44,383 nucleotides of DNA from Rhodococcus sp. 1163 (GCF_002091985.1 NZ_MKKX01000039.1:1-44383), one strand, 5' to 3'. Counted from the stretch's first letter, positions 27,138-35,815 are shown. The notes: generated by a model not told the origin, from the letters alone. A program made the numbers and translations.

Positions 27138-28268
27138 ATGAGCACCGCCGAGATTTTTTCGACACCTTCCGGCGGCGCGATGCCGCTCGACTCCAATTCC
27201 ATCAAGACCGCTCCGAAAGCGCTGCTGCACGATCATCTCGATGGTGGATTGCGCCCGCAGACGGTTCTCGAACTCGCCGATCAGTGCGGATACGACGATC
27301 TTCCCGCGACCGACGGCGCGGCGCTGGGGGAGTGGTTTCGCAATGCCGCCGACAGTGGTTCCCTCGAGCGGTATCTGGAGACTTTTGCCCACACCGTTGC
27401 GGTGATGCAGACACCCGAGGGTCTTTCGCGGGTAGCCCAGGAATGCGCCGAGGATCTGGCCGAGGACTCGGTCGTCTATGCCGAGGTTCGATTCGCACCC
27501 GAACAACATCTCGAGCGGGGGCTCTCGCTGGACGAAGTCGTCGAACACGTCCTCGCGGGCTTTCGTGCCGGAGAATCTGCAGCGCAAGTGAAAGGCAAGC
27601 GAATTCGGGTGGGGTGTCTGCTCACCGCCATGCGGCATGCCGCGCGCTCGCGGGAGATCGCCGAACTGGCCGTACGGTTCCGTGACCGTGACCGCGGCGT
27701 CGTCGGCTTCGACATCGCCGGTGCCGAGGCAGGGTTCCCTCCGAGTCGCCACCTTGCCGCGTTCGAGTATATGCGAGCAGCCAACGCGCACTTCACAATT
27801 CATGCCGGCGAGGCCTTCGGTCTGCCGTCCATTCAAGAGGCTGTCGCATTCTGCGGCACGGATCGGCTCGGTCACGGTGTCCGGATAACCGACGACATCA
27901 CCGTCGCGCCCGACGGCACGGCGTCACTCGGGCTACTCGCCGCCTACGTTCGGGATACGCGGATGCCACTCGAATTGTGTCCGAGTTCGAACGTGCAGAC
28001 CGGAGCCGTGGAAAGCCTGCAGAAGCATCCGTTCGACCTGCTTGCCAGACTGCGGTTCCGTGTCACGGTGAACACCGACAATCGGCTCATGAGCGACACC
28101 TCGATGAGCCGTGAAATGCACAAGCTCGTCACCACGTTCGGCTACGGCTGGACCGATCTCGAGCGCTTCACCATCAATGCCATGAAGTCGGCATTCATTC
28201 CGTTCGACGAGCGTCTCGAGATCATCGACGACATCGTCAAGCCCGGTTACGCAGTCTTGATCGGCTAG
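27138..28268 (+). CDS. add: Adenosine deaminase
   Basis: 376 residues. Zinc metallohydrolase converting adenosine and deoxyadenosine to inosine forms in purine salvage. Motifs: [12 protein letters not shown] (zinc His-x-His), [10 protein letters not shown] (zinc His and catalytic Glu), DRLGHGVRI (His), and [11 protein letters not shown] with the Asp pair. Start ATG 27138. It follows deoA by 45 bases and ends seven bases before the convergent conserved gene. Same order as Rv3313c. Confidence 0.97.
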   Translation: MSTAEIFSTPSGGAMPLDSNSIKTAPKALLHDHLDGGLRPQTVLELADQCGYDDLPATDGAALGEWFRNAADSGSLERYLETFAHTVAVMQTPEGLSRVAQECAEDLAEDSVVYAEVRFAPEQHLERGLSLDEVVEHVLAGFRAGESAAQVKGKRIRVGCLLTAMRHAARSREIAELAVRFRDRDRGVVGFDIAGAEAGFPPSRHLAAFEYMRAANAHFTIHAGEAFGLPSIQEAVAFCGTDRLGHGVRITDDITVAPDGTASLGLLAAYVRDTRMPLELCPSSNVQTGAVESLQKHPFDLLARLRFRVTVNTDNRLMSDTSMSREMHKLVTTFGYGWTDLERFTINAMKSAFIPFDERLEIIDDIVKPGYAVLIG

Positions 28269-28275
28269 CGGAACC

Positions 28276-29541
28276 TCACTCCTTGCGTAGGCGCCCCTCG
28301 AACTCGCGCTCGAGTTCACGCCACGCCTCCGACTCGACATGGAACGGGGCACTGGGCGCGAGCCTGTTCGGATCGGGCTCGAGCGTGTAGGACACGAACC
28401 AGCCCAACGGGGTGGATCTCGCCAGCGCCGTTTCGACGGAATCGTCCTCCGCGAAGTCGGCCGCGTCGGTGAACAACTCCACGGCGAGATCGAGCTGATC
28501 CGCGTCGACGGCCGTGGGCCCGTCGGCCAGATCGTCCGCCAGTCCGGGAAGGACGTACACGTTCTCGTCGGTCACCTCGATACGGAGCGATCCGTCCACG
28601 GCGGCGATCTGTACTTCGGCGTATGTACTCACCTTTGCCAGTTCGTGGTCATGGTCGTCGGCGAGGTAGCGAGCCAGTGCGCGTTCGGATCCGAAGACGG
28701 TGATGGCGCCGGCGCGGCCGAGGAAGATGGGATCGTCGTCGATGTAGCAGCGCAGGGTGTACAGCGTTTCGTCCGAGGTGATGATCCGGATCGGGTCGAT
28801 GCCGACAGTGGTCCAGAAGCTCTCCTCTGCGGCTGCGTCAGCGATGGGATCCGGAGTTTCGTCGTCGGTCTCATCGTCATCGTCATCGTCGTCATCGGAT
28901 TCTTCGTCGTTCGATACATCGTCTACGTCGACGATGTTCTCCGCGGCCGCGAGCAGTTCCGCTTCGGCCACGTCGACGGCCGCGCTGTCGACATCGGGTG
29001 TCGTCACGACCGAGTCGATGGCGTCGATCACCGCACCCCAACTCTTCGCGATCGAGGTGCCGATCCGATCCCAGAGGTCCTGACCGTCCTTGCCCAGGTA
29101 TGCCTCCACGCCCATTCCCACTGATCCCAGATGTGGGTTGCCGGCGAAAAATGCGGTGACCGTGTTCAGTTCACAGACATCACCGAGGGTCTGGACCATT
29201 TCGAACGTTGCCGCGAGCTCGCCGAGGACATCGGAGTCGGGATCCTCGGCGACCAGTTCGGGAACACCGACGAGGTCGAAACGGTGAAGATCGTCGGGTT
29301 CGAGTTCATTGGCTGCGAGAGCCGAGACCACGGTCCACGAGGGGTGATCGACGAGGTCGTTGTCGCTGTCGTTTCTGATGAACGCAGCGAGGTGCGCGAC
29401 GGCCTCGAATCCGTAGAGGTCTTCGTCGTGTCCGAGGAATGCCTCCCACTCATCGTCTCCTTCGTGCCACTCCGGAGCCCAGAGGGTGACGAAGTCGCCG
29501 CGGGTGAGTCGGAGTTCGATCGGGATGATGTCGCCAGCCAT
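28276..29541 (-). CDS. Conserved protein, Rv3311-like, with acidic linker
   Basis: 421 residues, cytosolic, no signal or membrane helices. Two globular halves (about 1-160 and 235-421) are joined by an acidic linker near residue 195-225 with a run of eight Asp. It begins with IIPIELRLTRGDFVTLWAPEWHEG. It is the homologue, by position next to add and size, of M. tuberculosis Rv3311 (about 420 residues), sometimes labelled primosomal protein without proof. Function unknown. Start ATG 29541. Confidence 0.7.
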   Translation of the reverse strand: MAGDIIPIELRLTRGDFVTLWAPEWHEGDDEWEAFLGHDEDLYGFEAVAHLAAFIRNDSDNDLVDHPSWTVVSALAANELEPDDLHRFDLVGVPELVAEDPDSDVLGELAATFEMVQTLGDVCELNTVTAFFAGNPHLGSVGMGVEAYLGKDGQDLWDRIGTSIAKSWGAVIDAIDSVVTTPDVDSAAVDVAEAELLAAAENIVDVDDVSNDEESDDDDDDDDETDDETPDPIADAAAEESFWTTVGIDPIRIITSDETLYTLRCYIDDDPIFLGRAGAITVFGSERALARYLADDHDHELAKVSTYAEVQIAAVDGSLRIEVTDENVYVLPGLADDLADGPTAVDADQLDLAVELFTDAADFAEDDSVETALARSTPLGWFVSYTLEPDPNRLAPSAPFHVESEAWRELEREFEGRLRKE

Positions 29542-29556
29542 GGCCGGAAGCCTATC

Positions 29557-29862
29557 TCAGGTCGCCGATAGCGAGCTTCGCATCTGTTCGAGGATCCGCC
29601 GACGCTGGTCGAGTGCGTCGCGAGCAGCCGCCGCGGCGACTTCGGTGATGGTCTCGGTGAGTTTTGGTGCGGACTGGCGAGAGAGATCCTCTGCCAATTC
29701 CAGGCCCACCATCGCCCCGGTGCTGTCGACCGTCACACCGACCAGTCCATCTACCGAATGCCTGGTGATACGCAGGCGTGCGAGCCCGTCCGAGACGAGG
29801 TGCATGGTGTCCAGGGCGAGGTCGGCTCGGGCCACGAGTGCTTCGACGGCTTTCTCGGTCAT
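29557..29862 (-). CDS. YbaB/EbfC-like small protein
   Basis: 101 residues. The pattern of a short helix, a TVDSTGAMVGLELAED strand-turn-strand and two C-terminal helices (TITEVAAAAARDALDQRRRILEQM) matches YbaB/EbfC-fold DNA-binding proteins and paralogues beside ESX loci in mycobacteria. ATG 29862 overlaps the stop of the next upstream gene (ATGA), so the two are coupled. Specific function unknown. Confidence 0.7.
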   Translation of the reverse strand: MTEKAVEALVARADLALDTMHLVSDGLARLRITRHSVDGLVGVTVDSTGAMVGLELAEDLSRQSAPKLTETITEVAAAAARDALDQRRRILEQMRSSLSAT

Positions 29863-30182
29863 ACCGACCTCAGCCAGCTCGTAGGTGCAGGTTCTACATC
29901 CAGTCGCCGATTATCTTCGGCGGCTACCGTCGATGCCTTCGGCAGCCCGAGGCGATCGAGAATGTGGGCCTCCATACCGTCGTTTTCGAGAAGGGCCCGG
30001 CGCTCTGCTTGCGCGAGTTCGGTTGCACGCGTGCATAACTGCAGTATCGTTCGGGCCAATTCTGTTCCACCGTATTGTAATTCGCGCTGATCGGCGTGAA
30101 TTTCGGTCGGGATTCCACTTTCGGTGGCTCGGACGCGAACCGAGTCCGAACGCGTGGCAGCAGTAGCCGAGATCTCGATCAT
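29859..30182 (-). CDS. DUF2694-like small protein, promoter side replaced by phage element
   Basis: 107 residues from ATG 30182 (MIEISATAATRSD). Start-stop overlap of four bases with the YbaB-like gene. The sequence with GIPTEIHADQRELQYGGTELARTILQLCTRAT looks like DUF2694 proteins that pair with YbaB-like genes near ESX systems. An in-frame extension to 30221 crosses the putative attachment site. Because the integrated element starts about 20 bases upstream, this operon now draws its promoter, if any, from the element or from the host side of the original att. Confidence 0.6.
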   Translation of the reverse strand: MIEISATAATRSDSVRVRATESGIPTEIHADQRELQYGGTELARTILQLCTRATELAQAERRALLENDGMEAHILDRLGLPKASTVAAEDNRRLDVEPAPTSWLRSV

Positions 30183-30227
30183 TCGGTCGGCCTGTAGAAG
30201 CCTTAAAAGTGTCAACCCCAACCGAAT
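30181..30227. repeat. Putative serine-integrase attachment site (element left end)
   Basis: Imperfect inverted repeat with 10-base arms (9 of 10 match): ATTCGGTCGG at 30181-30190 and CCAACCGAAT at 30218-30227, centred near 30204. It sits between the last chromosomal gene start and the integrase start, the usual place for an att site of a large serine recombinase. The crossover dinucleotide cannot be assigned without the other end. Confidence 0.5.
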
Positions 30228-30237
30228 GAACTAGACT
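30209..30237 (+). promoter_or_regulatory. Integrase promoter overlapping att
   Basis: GTGTCA (30209-30214), 17-base spacer, TAGACT (30232-30237), then six bases to the ATG at 30244. It fits a leaderless transcript and overlaps the att dyad, so integrase binding could repress its own gene. Inferred from sequence only. Confidence 0.4.
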
Positions 30238-30243
30238 CACACC

Positions 30244-31668
30244 ATGAGAGCTGCCATCTATTGCCGCATGTCACGCGACCGTGAAGGATCCGGGCTCGGT
30301 ATCGCAAGGCAGCTCGAAGACTGCGAAAAGTTGGCAGCCGAACGAGGCTTCGAAGTCGTCGCCACCTTCTCAGACAACGACCTATCCGCATACGGAAACA
30401 AGTACAGACCCGAATACGAACGGATGCTCGCAGCGATCCAGCGGAAAGACTTCGACGTAATCGTTGCCTGGCACAGTGACCGAATCACCCGCCACCCATC
30501 ACAGCTAGAACAGTTCATTACCGCCTGCGAGCTAGGCGGCGTCATGGTCCACACCGTGCAAGCAGGCCAAGTCGACCTAGATACCCCGCAGGGGCAGATG
30601 ATGGCCCGCATTGCCGGCGCGGTGGCACGGCATGAGGTGGACCACGCACGTAAGCGCATGAAACGGGCGCACGAACAGGCCGCGATGGACGGCAAGTGGC
30701 GTGCCAGACGCCGCCCCTTCGGATACCTGCAAGACGGTTCCGCGCTTGTGGAGACCGAAGCGGATGCGCTCCGAACTGCTGCCGACGACCTACTGCGCGG
30801 GGTCAGCTTGAGGGCCATCGCTCGCGATTGGAACGAACGTGGGATCACGACAACCGGTGTAGCGAAGGGATGGAACGCGACGGGTATTCGTCGCCTCCTG
30901 TCGAATCCGCGGTACGCAGGATTGCAGGAGTACAACGGCAAAGTAGTTGGTACCGGGAACTGGCCGACAGTGATCGACGTCGATACCCACCACGCTGTCA
31001 CTGGGTTTCTTGCAGATCCCACTAGATCGAACCGTGCCAGCTACGAACGCCGCTACCAAGGCTCGGGTGTGTATCGGTGCGGTGTTTGCGGTGCGCCGAT
31101 GACGATGATGCATGGAACCCCGCACGAGTCGAGACCCGACAAAGACGGTGTGGTGAAAAAGTCGAGCGGCCTGCACTATCGCTGCACCAAGTCGACCCAC
31201 CTGTCGAGGCAGGGTGAGGCTGTCGACGAGGTGGTGACCAAGGCTGTGCTCGGGTGGCTCAGTAGCGCTAAGGCGTTGCAGAAGCTATCTGTCGAGACTG
31301 TCGATTTTCCTGCGGAGCAACGTAAACGTGACGGCTTACAGGGCAAGTTGAAGAAGTACACGCTGATGTTCGCGAGCGATGACATCAGCGCCGAGCAGTT
31401 CAAAGATGGCACGGCGGAGGTCCGGGCACAAATCGCTGCGATCGATGCGAAGCTATCTCAGTATCGGGGTAGTTCACCGATGCTTGACCTCGCAATGTCA
31501 CGTGACGATATTCAGGAACGCTGGGACCAGCTCACCCCGGACGTACGCGGTTCCATCATCAACGACCTAGTGATAGTGACTATAAGAAAGGGCGAACGTG
31601 GGCTACGAAAATTCGATCCCGAGACCGTGAACATTCAATTCAGAATCAGTAATTCAGAAGAGTCTTGA
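30244..31668 (+). CDS. Large serine recombinase (phage integrase)
   Basis: 474 residues. N-terminal resolvase domain with the catalytic Ser at about residue 10 in YCRMSRDREG and Arg pair in AWHSDRITRHP; a recombinase domain follows (GVSLRAIARDWNERGI), a zinc ribbon with CGVCGAP and YRCTKSTH around 280-320, and a coiled-coil-bearing C-terminus. Family members integrate and excise phages and other elements at specific att sites. Its start abuts the att-like dyad. The 3' end overlaps the convergent last gene by 23 bases. Start ATG 30244 with a leaderless-type promoter. Confidence 0.95.
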   Translation: MRAAIYCRMSRDREGSGLGIARQLEDCEKLAAERGFEVVATFSDNDLSAYGNKYRPEYERMLAAIQRKDFDVIVAWHSDRITRHPSQLEQFITACELGGVMVHTVQAGQVDLDTPQGQMMARIAGAVARHEVDHARKRMKRAHEQAAMDGKWRARRRPFGYLQDGSALVETEADALRTAADDLLRGVSLRAIARDWNERGITTTGVAKGWNATGIRRLLSNPRYAGLQEYNGKVVGTGNWPTVIDVDTHHAVTGFLADPTRSNRASYERRYQGSGVYRCGVCGAPMTMMHGTPHESRPDKDGVVKKSSGLHYRCTKSTHLSRQGEAVDEVVTKAVLGWLSSAKALQKLSVETVDFPAEQRKRDGLQGKLKKYTLMFASDDISAEQFKDGTAEVRAQIAAIDAKLSQYRGSSPMLDLAMSRDDIQERWDQLTPDVRGSIINDLVIVTIRKGERGLRKFDPETVNIQFRISNSEES

Positions 31669-31963
31669 GGTCGCCTATCTCCACCTCGGGGTTGCCGTGT
31701 TCGCGGACAGTCGCATCGAAGGCGGCAGTGGCAGACTCGCCACGCCTGCACGCATCAGTGAGCGCACGACGTAACCCGTTCGCGGCATCGCGGTCAGAAC
31801 CGTCGACGTACGACAACTGCACACCGTCACGATCATCGGTCCACAAGATGCCGAGGCCGTCGAGAATCGCCCACCTGCCGGGGCCGACCCGCTCACCGCC
31901 ATAGAACCGAGTGTCACCGATCGCCGCCGCGCCCACATCATTCGGATCGGACAAACTACCCAT
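31646..31963 (-). CDS. Small phage protein of unknown function
   Basis: 105 residues, acidic, no recognised family; ends at 31646 overlapping the integrase 3' end by 23 bases. It follows the capsid-ART gene by two bases and is probably co-translated. The mix of G-D-R-rich first half and ALTDACRRGESATAAFDATVREHG helical second half suggests a soluble protein. It could be an antidote to the neighbouring ADP-ribosyltransferase, by position only. Confidence 0.65.
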   Translation of the reverse strand: MGSLSDPNDVGAAAIGDTRFYGGERVGPGRWAILDGLGILWTDDRDGVQLSYVDGSDRDAANGLRRALTDACRRGESATAAFDATVREHGNPEVEIGDLKTLLNY

Positions 31964-31965
31964 GC

Positions 31966-33795
31966 CTAAAGCACACCCTTCGATGGTTGCTGTGACGTGA
32001 TCCTAGCGAGAAGTACCCGTTTACCGTCCTCGATGAACGAGTCGTAGATTTCGTATCCGACACCGCGACCGAGGATCAGTTCGTTCTCTTCGGGACCGTA
32101 TGCGCCGAGACCCCGCTGCCCCTTCGGATGCGAGGACACATATAGGGCCTTGGTGCCCTCTGGTACGTCGAGACGCAACTCCACCAGCTCGTTAACCAAC
32201 GTGCCCAGTCCGTCCGCTGGTAGCGCCGACCGCATCGCTGTCGACATGAAACCTTCGTCGCGGAACGACTGCCCGACCAGTGTGGTGATGTCACTGCCCC
32301 CGGTCAGGCCGTACACAGATGCGCCGACGTCGCGGGACACCCGGATAGCTTCTGGTACGCGTGGCGCATCCTCTATGGCACGGTCCAGGCTGCGTGCCGT
32401 AGCGCGTGCTTCGGCAGTGAGGTCGGCGTCGATACGCAACGGACCATTGATCGTCTTAAAGCCTGTCCCTGTGTACTTGCGGACATCGTCGGCGGTCGGT
32501 GCGTCGAGCTTGTCTGCGTAGTCATGCCAGATCGCGTGGCCACCGCGGCGGCCTTCGTCTTCGGTGAAGATCGACGGAGTGTTCGGTTTCGCGGGTGAGA
32601 TCTTGGGGAGACTCGCGGGAGCCTTCTTCGAATCACCGCGCCCGAACACACCACTAATACGTTCGCGTTTGGGCTCACGCACAACACCAGTCGCGTCGAC
32701 GTGCTCCGCAATACGCTTACGGCCCTCAGCGATCTTGCGTTTCGCCGCTGCTGCATCACCAGGCCCGAGTGCGGCTGCCTCTTCACGGCGCGCCTTGCGT
32801 ACCTCACGTTCGAGCCTACGGAGTTCCTGCGTGTTCCTGTACCCCTCAGGGTCCACCTGAACTTGCGGGGTGGTCTGTCGGGTACCGGGGATGTACGCAG
32901 ACACCGTGTGCCGGCATCCGGGGTGCTGGAATCCGCGGGCCTTCGCCCCTTCGAGGGAGTTCACGACATGGAACACGGTGTCGGAGCCGTCGAGTTCCGA
33001 CTCGGCAGTGACCTTCCCGATGTAGTCACCCGACGCCGAGAGAATCTTCCCTTGAAACGGTTCACACTGCGGCGCGCAATTCTTGTGTGTGGAGACGCGT
33101 AGGAAGTCGAGGCCCTTCTCTGCCAGGCGTGCGACAGTACCTTCGGTCAGCGCTCGCATGGTCGCCGAACGGGTCGCCATCTCGACATACGACGAGATGT
33201 TCCACTGCCTGCCCGCCTTGTCTGTGAAGCCCCGGACGCCCTGCTCTGCGAACTTGTTCAGAGCGAATTGGGCTGCCTCTTCGCGGGTCGCCGATCCGGT
33301 TACGGCGCGGCCTACGATGTCAGAAACGACGGTGCGGTAGTCGTCTTCGATGTTGCGAATGATGTTGCGGTGCAATGCATTCGACTTGACGTAAAGTTCA
33401 CGTGAGAGTGCTTCGACGGCGTGCGTGTTCACGGCGCGACGGGAGCTGATGTTCATTCCCGGGTTCAATGGTGCGAGGGATCGACCGACCGATCTCGAAC
33501 CCAAGTCTGCACCCTCGCGGACAGTGTTCGGCAGGGCAGTCTTCGACCACTCATCCAGTGCGGTAGCGGTCTTGCGGGCGTCATCCTTGAGTGCTGTCAT
33601 CTCGTTGAGCAGTGCTCGGTGGAGTGGTTCTTCGCGGCCCATTTTCGCTTCGGCGATCACCTTCGGATCGTCCGCATGCCCCAAGCCACGCTTGACCGCT
33701 GCGGCTGCCCTACCGATGAGATGGCTCTCGGCGTCGGCGTATATGTCCGCGACTCGTCGGGCGGTCGCATCCATTGTGGCGATGTCGTCGGACAT
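31966..33795 (-). CDS. MuF-like minor capsid protein fused to ADP-ribosyltransferase domain
   Basis: 609 residues. Residues 1-310 resemble phage minor capsid/MuF-type head proteins, with a Cys/His cluster in HKNCAPQCEP and GFQHPGCRHTV. A basic linker (330-420) follows. The C-terminal 130 residues match mono-ADP-ribosyltransferases: Arg in RVSRD (about 485-488), STS-like FMSTAM (about 518), and the ExE signature EENELILGRG with Glu at about 570 and 572. Phage MuF proteins with C-terminal toxin domains are a known polymorphic class. This one would modify a host or target protein after DNA delivery or in the producing cell. Start ATG 33795; AAGG-type SD upstream. Confidence 0.85.
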   Translation of the reverse strand: MSDDIATMDATARRVADIYADAESHLIGRAAAAVKRGLGHADDPKVIAEAKMGREEPLHRALLNEMTALKDDARKTATALDEWSKTALPNTVREGADLGSRSVGRSLAPLNPGMNISSRRAVNTHAVEALSRELYVKSNALHRNIIRNIEDDYRTVVSDIVGRAVTGSATREEAAQFALNKFAEQGVRGFTDKAGRQWNISSYVEMATRSATMRALTEGTVARLAEKGLDFLRVSTHKNCAPQCEPFQGKILSASGDYIGKVTAESELDGSDTVFHVVNSLEGAKARGFQHPGCRHTVSAYIPGTRQTTPQVQVDPEGYRNTQELRRLEREVRKARREEAAALGPGDAAAAKRKIAEGRKRIAEHVDATGVVREPKRERISGVFGRGDSKKAPASLPKISPAKPNTPSIFTEDEGRRGGHAIWHDYADKLDAPTADDVRKYTGTGFKTINGPLRIDADLTAEARATARSLDRAIEDAPRVPEAIRVSRDVGASVYGLTGGSDITTLVGQSFRDEGFMSTAMRSALPADGLGTLVNELVELRLDVPEGTKALYVSSHPKGQRGLGAYGPEENELILGRGVGYEIYDSFIEDGKRVLLARITSQQPSKGVL

Positions 33796-33822
33796 GAATG
33801 CCTGCCTTCAGAAAGACGTCAA

Positions 33823-33851
33823 CCCCGGCACTCCCACACAGGGTGCCGGGG
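33823..33851. terminator. GC-rich hairpin between phage genes
   Basis: Perfect 8-bp stem (33823-33830 with 33844-33851), 13-base loop, just upstream of the capsid-ART gene. Role unclear. Confidence 0.4.
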
Positions 33852-33863
33852 CTGATGGTGAGG

Positions 33864-33909
33864 TTCGGTTAGCCGTGCGCATGTCTGACGTGAAACACGG
33901 CTAACCGAA
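33864..33909 (-). terminator. Strong hairpin after 223-residue phage gene
   Basis: Perfect 14-bp stem (33864-33877 with 33896-33909), 18-base loop, 8 bases past the stop of the gene at 33918. Likely separates that transcript from the capsid-ART gene. Works on both strands. Confidence 0.65.
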
Positions 33910-33917
33910 GACTGGGA

Positions 33918-34589
33918 TCATGCCGAAAGATGCTCAGCCAGTTCAGCATTGGACGGACGTGAAAGCCCTAGCCGTGACTGGATTGCTGGGGCGTACGGGA
34001 TCGGCAGGCCGTCGTGCCGCTTCGCTACCTGGTCGAGGGCGTGACCGACCCATTCGGAGGTGCGGAGTCTGCCGTACGTCTTGCCGTCGACCTTCACTGA
34101 GACGTAGGTACCGCCGCCTATGAGGTCGGCTACTGCGTGGTTCTGCGGATCGACCAGGTGATTGTCCGGGTCACGCTGGCGTTCGCCGGCTGAACTGGAC
34201 TGGCACCGGACGCCTGCCTCATCGAAGACGCCAGCGACTGATTGGATGGCGTCGTTGCAGTTCTCCACCGCGGCGTACAGCTTCTCGAGTGCAGCTACCG
34301 CACCATCGAACGCTTTCAGCGCTTGACCTGCGCTGGCTTCGGCAACGATCGTCGCAGCCTTGGCCTTCGCGTCGGCCTGCGCCTGCAACGCTGCATGCTC
34401 TGCTGCCTGACGATCGCGGCGCGACTGGCCCTCGGCCTTGAGTCCATCGAGTTCGACGGCTGCGCGTGCCTCAGCGAGGGCGGATGCTTCGACAGGTTCA
34501 CCGTTCAATGCTCGCGCTTGCAGGTCCGCTAAGTGTTCTTCGGCGGTCAGGTGGACGGTCGTGTTTTCGGCTGTTGCCTCGGTGCTCAT
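33918..34589 (-). CDS. Helical phage protein, unknown function
   Basis: 223 residues from ATG 34589 (MSTEATAENTTV), chosen because AAGGAA precedes it; the frame extends upstream but overlaps a separate small gene. Residues 15-130 are Ala/Glu/Leu-rich with coiled-coil character; the C-terminal half has GGGTYVSVKVDGKTYGRLR, a possible beta domain. It sits where scaffold or head accessory genes may lie in phages, but I do not recognise a family. Overlaps the upstream small gene by ATGA. Confidence 0.7.
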   Translation of the reverse strand: MSTEATAENTTVHLTAEEHLADLQARALNGEPVEASALAEARAAVELDGLKAEGQSRRDRQAAEHAALQAQADAKAKAATIVAEASAGQALKAFDGAVAALEKLYAAVENCNDAIQSVAGVFDEAGVRCQSSSAGERQRDPDNHLVDPQNHAVADLIGGGTYVSVKVDGKTYGRLRTSEWVGHALDQVAKRHDGLPIPYAPAIQSRLGLSRPSNAELAEHLSA

Positions 34590-34699
34590 TGTGATTCCTT
34601 CTGGGGGTTCAGTGTGGGGTAGCGGCGTTCGCGGTACTCGGCGCGTAGTGCGTCGATGCGGTCGGCCTGTGTGGGTTCGCTCTGCTGCTCGGTGTCCAT
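34586..34699 (-). CDS. 37-residue phage ORF
   Basis: MDTEQQSEPT start, then RIDALRAEYRERRYPTLN, ending KESQ. The stop overlaps the ATG of the next gene (ATGA) and it begins 3 bases after the preceding gene stop, which supports a real coupled gene. Function unknown. Confidence 0.55.
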   Translation of the reverse strand: MDTEQQSEPTQADRIDALRAEYRERRYPTLNPQKESQ

Positions 34700-34702
34700 G
34701 TG

Positions 34703-34885
34703 TTAAGCCTTGGGATCGATTGCGCCGTAGGTGGTGTCGTACCATTTGCATAGCTGCGCGTCGGCTTGCCGGTAGCGTAGGAGTGCCGAGAACTTCGCTG
34801 GTTGATCGTTGGCGGACTCTGCTGCGACCAGTGACGAGATGGCTGTGAATGATTCGTCGAGGATGTCTTCGAGCGTGTCGGTCAT
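34703..34885 (-). CDS. 60-residue phage protein
   Basis: Begins MTDTLEDILDES, with two predicted helices and an AKFSALLRYRQADAQLCKWYD segment. ATG 34885 overlaps the stop of the excisionase-like gene by four bases. Longer in-frame extensions to 35179 run through a terminator and are rejected. Function unknown. Confidence 0.6.
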   Translation of the reverse strand: MTDTLEDILDESFTAISSLVAAESANDQPAKFSALLRYRQADAQLCKWYDTTYGAIDPKA

Positions 34886-35058
34886 GCCACACCCCGGCTC
34901 TCGCGTCCAGCGATCCACGCGTCCAGATCCTCGGACCGAACCCGGACAGCGCGGGCGTTCAGGTGGATAGCGGGAAGCTCCCCGGACTTGATGAGCTTGC
35001 GGACGAATTGGTGATTGACGCCGAGCTTGTCTGCGGCGTCGGTAACGGTGACGAGCAC
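34882..35058 (-). CDS. Excisionase-like helix-turn-helix protein
   Basis: 58 residues: VTDAADKLGVNHQFVRKLIKSGELPAIHLNARAVRVRSEDLDAWI, the classic MerR/Xis-type winged-helix of the excisionase family. Such proteins bend DNA to direct excision by integrases. GTG 35058 is favoured because GGAGG lies eight bases upstream; ATG 35073 is the alternative. Longer forms would pass through a T-rich terminator at 35092-35121. Confidence 0.85.
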   Translation of the reverse strand: MLVTVTDAADKLGVNHQFVRKLIKSGELPAIHLNARAVRVRSEDLDAWIAGRESRGVA

Positions 35059-35091
35059 GGCTTCGACCTCCATGTGTCGTGAGTGGGCATG

Positions 35092-35121
35092 AAAAAACCG
35101 CGACACGTTGGTGTGCCACGG
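35092..35121 (-). terminator. Intrinsic terminator with six U
   Basis: On the - strand a 9-bp stem (35098-35106 with 35113-35121, two G-U pairs) with a 6-base loop is followed by TTTTTT (35092-35097). It ends transcripts from the HTH gene at 35201. Confidence 0.75.
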
Positions 35122-35200
35122 CTAGGGTGAATGGTTGCGATACTTCGGAATACCTCCCGAACAAACCTCTAGTCTTCATTCTACAGAGGGGGTGGACACG

Positions 35201-35779
35201 CTACGCTGACCTGCGCATCGATCTCGCAGTAGGCAGGCTGTTCTCCGCTTTTCTCATCTGCTGGTGCCACACCTTCGTCAAGCTGTCCTTGTCGTATTCC
35301 AGCCCTAGCGGCCCAACTCGCCCGATCTGTGGGCTGGACGCGCGCCACCGACGCAACGTCCGCTTGTTACGCCCAACGAACTCGATTGCAGATCGTTCGC
35401 TGATCCACTGGGGTTCGTACGAATCTGTTGGCCAACGATTCTCGATACGGCTACGGATCGGACCCCACGCCTCAACAAGGTTCTCGCAATCCCAATCCGG
35501 CATCTCAGCATCGAGCAAGTGACGGACCCGCTGAACGACAGTGCCTCGGGTGCACCCGTAGTAACCGCTCCACCGAATCAGTTCGCGCTGCTCGTCCAGT
35601 ATCGCGTCGATAGGGTCGACCGAGAGGGGCGGTCGGGAGGTGGGTTTGACATGCTGCCCACCTCCCGACCCCGCTTCACCTCTGCGATGCGAGGGCGCTA
35701 CGTGTTGCTGCAGCTCCCATATCTGCCGCGGGGTATTGGCGATGAGAACTGCTGCACGAGAACGTATGTCGGCTTCCAT
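35201..35779 (-). CDS. Phage protein with C-terminal HTH-like region
   Basis: 192 residues. A middle with CTRGTVVQRVRHLLDAEMPDWDC and a C-terminal stretch (ERSAIEFVGRNKRTLRRWRASSPQIGRVGPLGLEYDKDSL) that resembles a helix-turn-helix then wing. It lies between the tape measure gene and the U-tract terminator. Regulatory or replication-related role possible; not recognised. Confidence 0.6.
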   Translation of the reverse strand: MEADIRSRAAVLIANTPRQIWELQQHVAPSHRRGEAGSGGGQHVKPTSRPPLSVDPIDAILDEQRELIRWSGYYGCTRGTVVQRVRHLLDAEMPDWDCENLVEAWGPIRSRIENRWPTDSYEPQWISERSAIEFVGRNKRTLRRWRASSPQIGRVGPLGLEYDKDSLTKVWHQQMRKAENSLPTARSMRRSA

Positions 35780-35815
35780 TGTTCTATTGTCGTCGCAGTG
35801 TCCGACCCCAGGACG

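Noticed and set aside
25629..27875. 748-codon - strand frame over deoA and add
   Set aside because: Antisense frame in GC-rich DNA; no motifs, no RBS, fully covered by two well-supported genes.
33836..33917. Extra gene between the capsid-ART and 223-residue genes
   Set aside because: The gap is filled by two hairpins; no open frame with a start.
34703..35179. 157-codon extended version of the 60-residue phage gene
   Set aside because: The extension crosses the U-tract terminator and the excisionase-like gene in another frame; the ATG at 34885 overlaps the previous stop.
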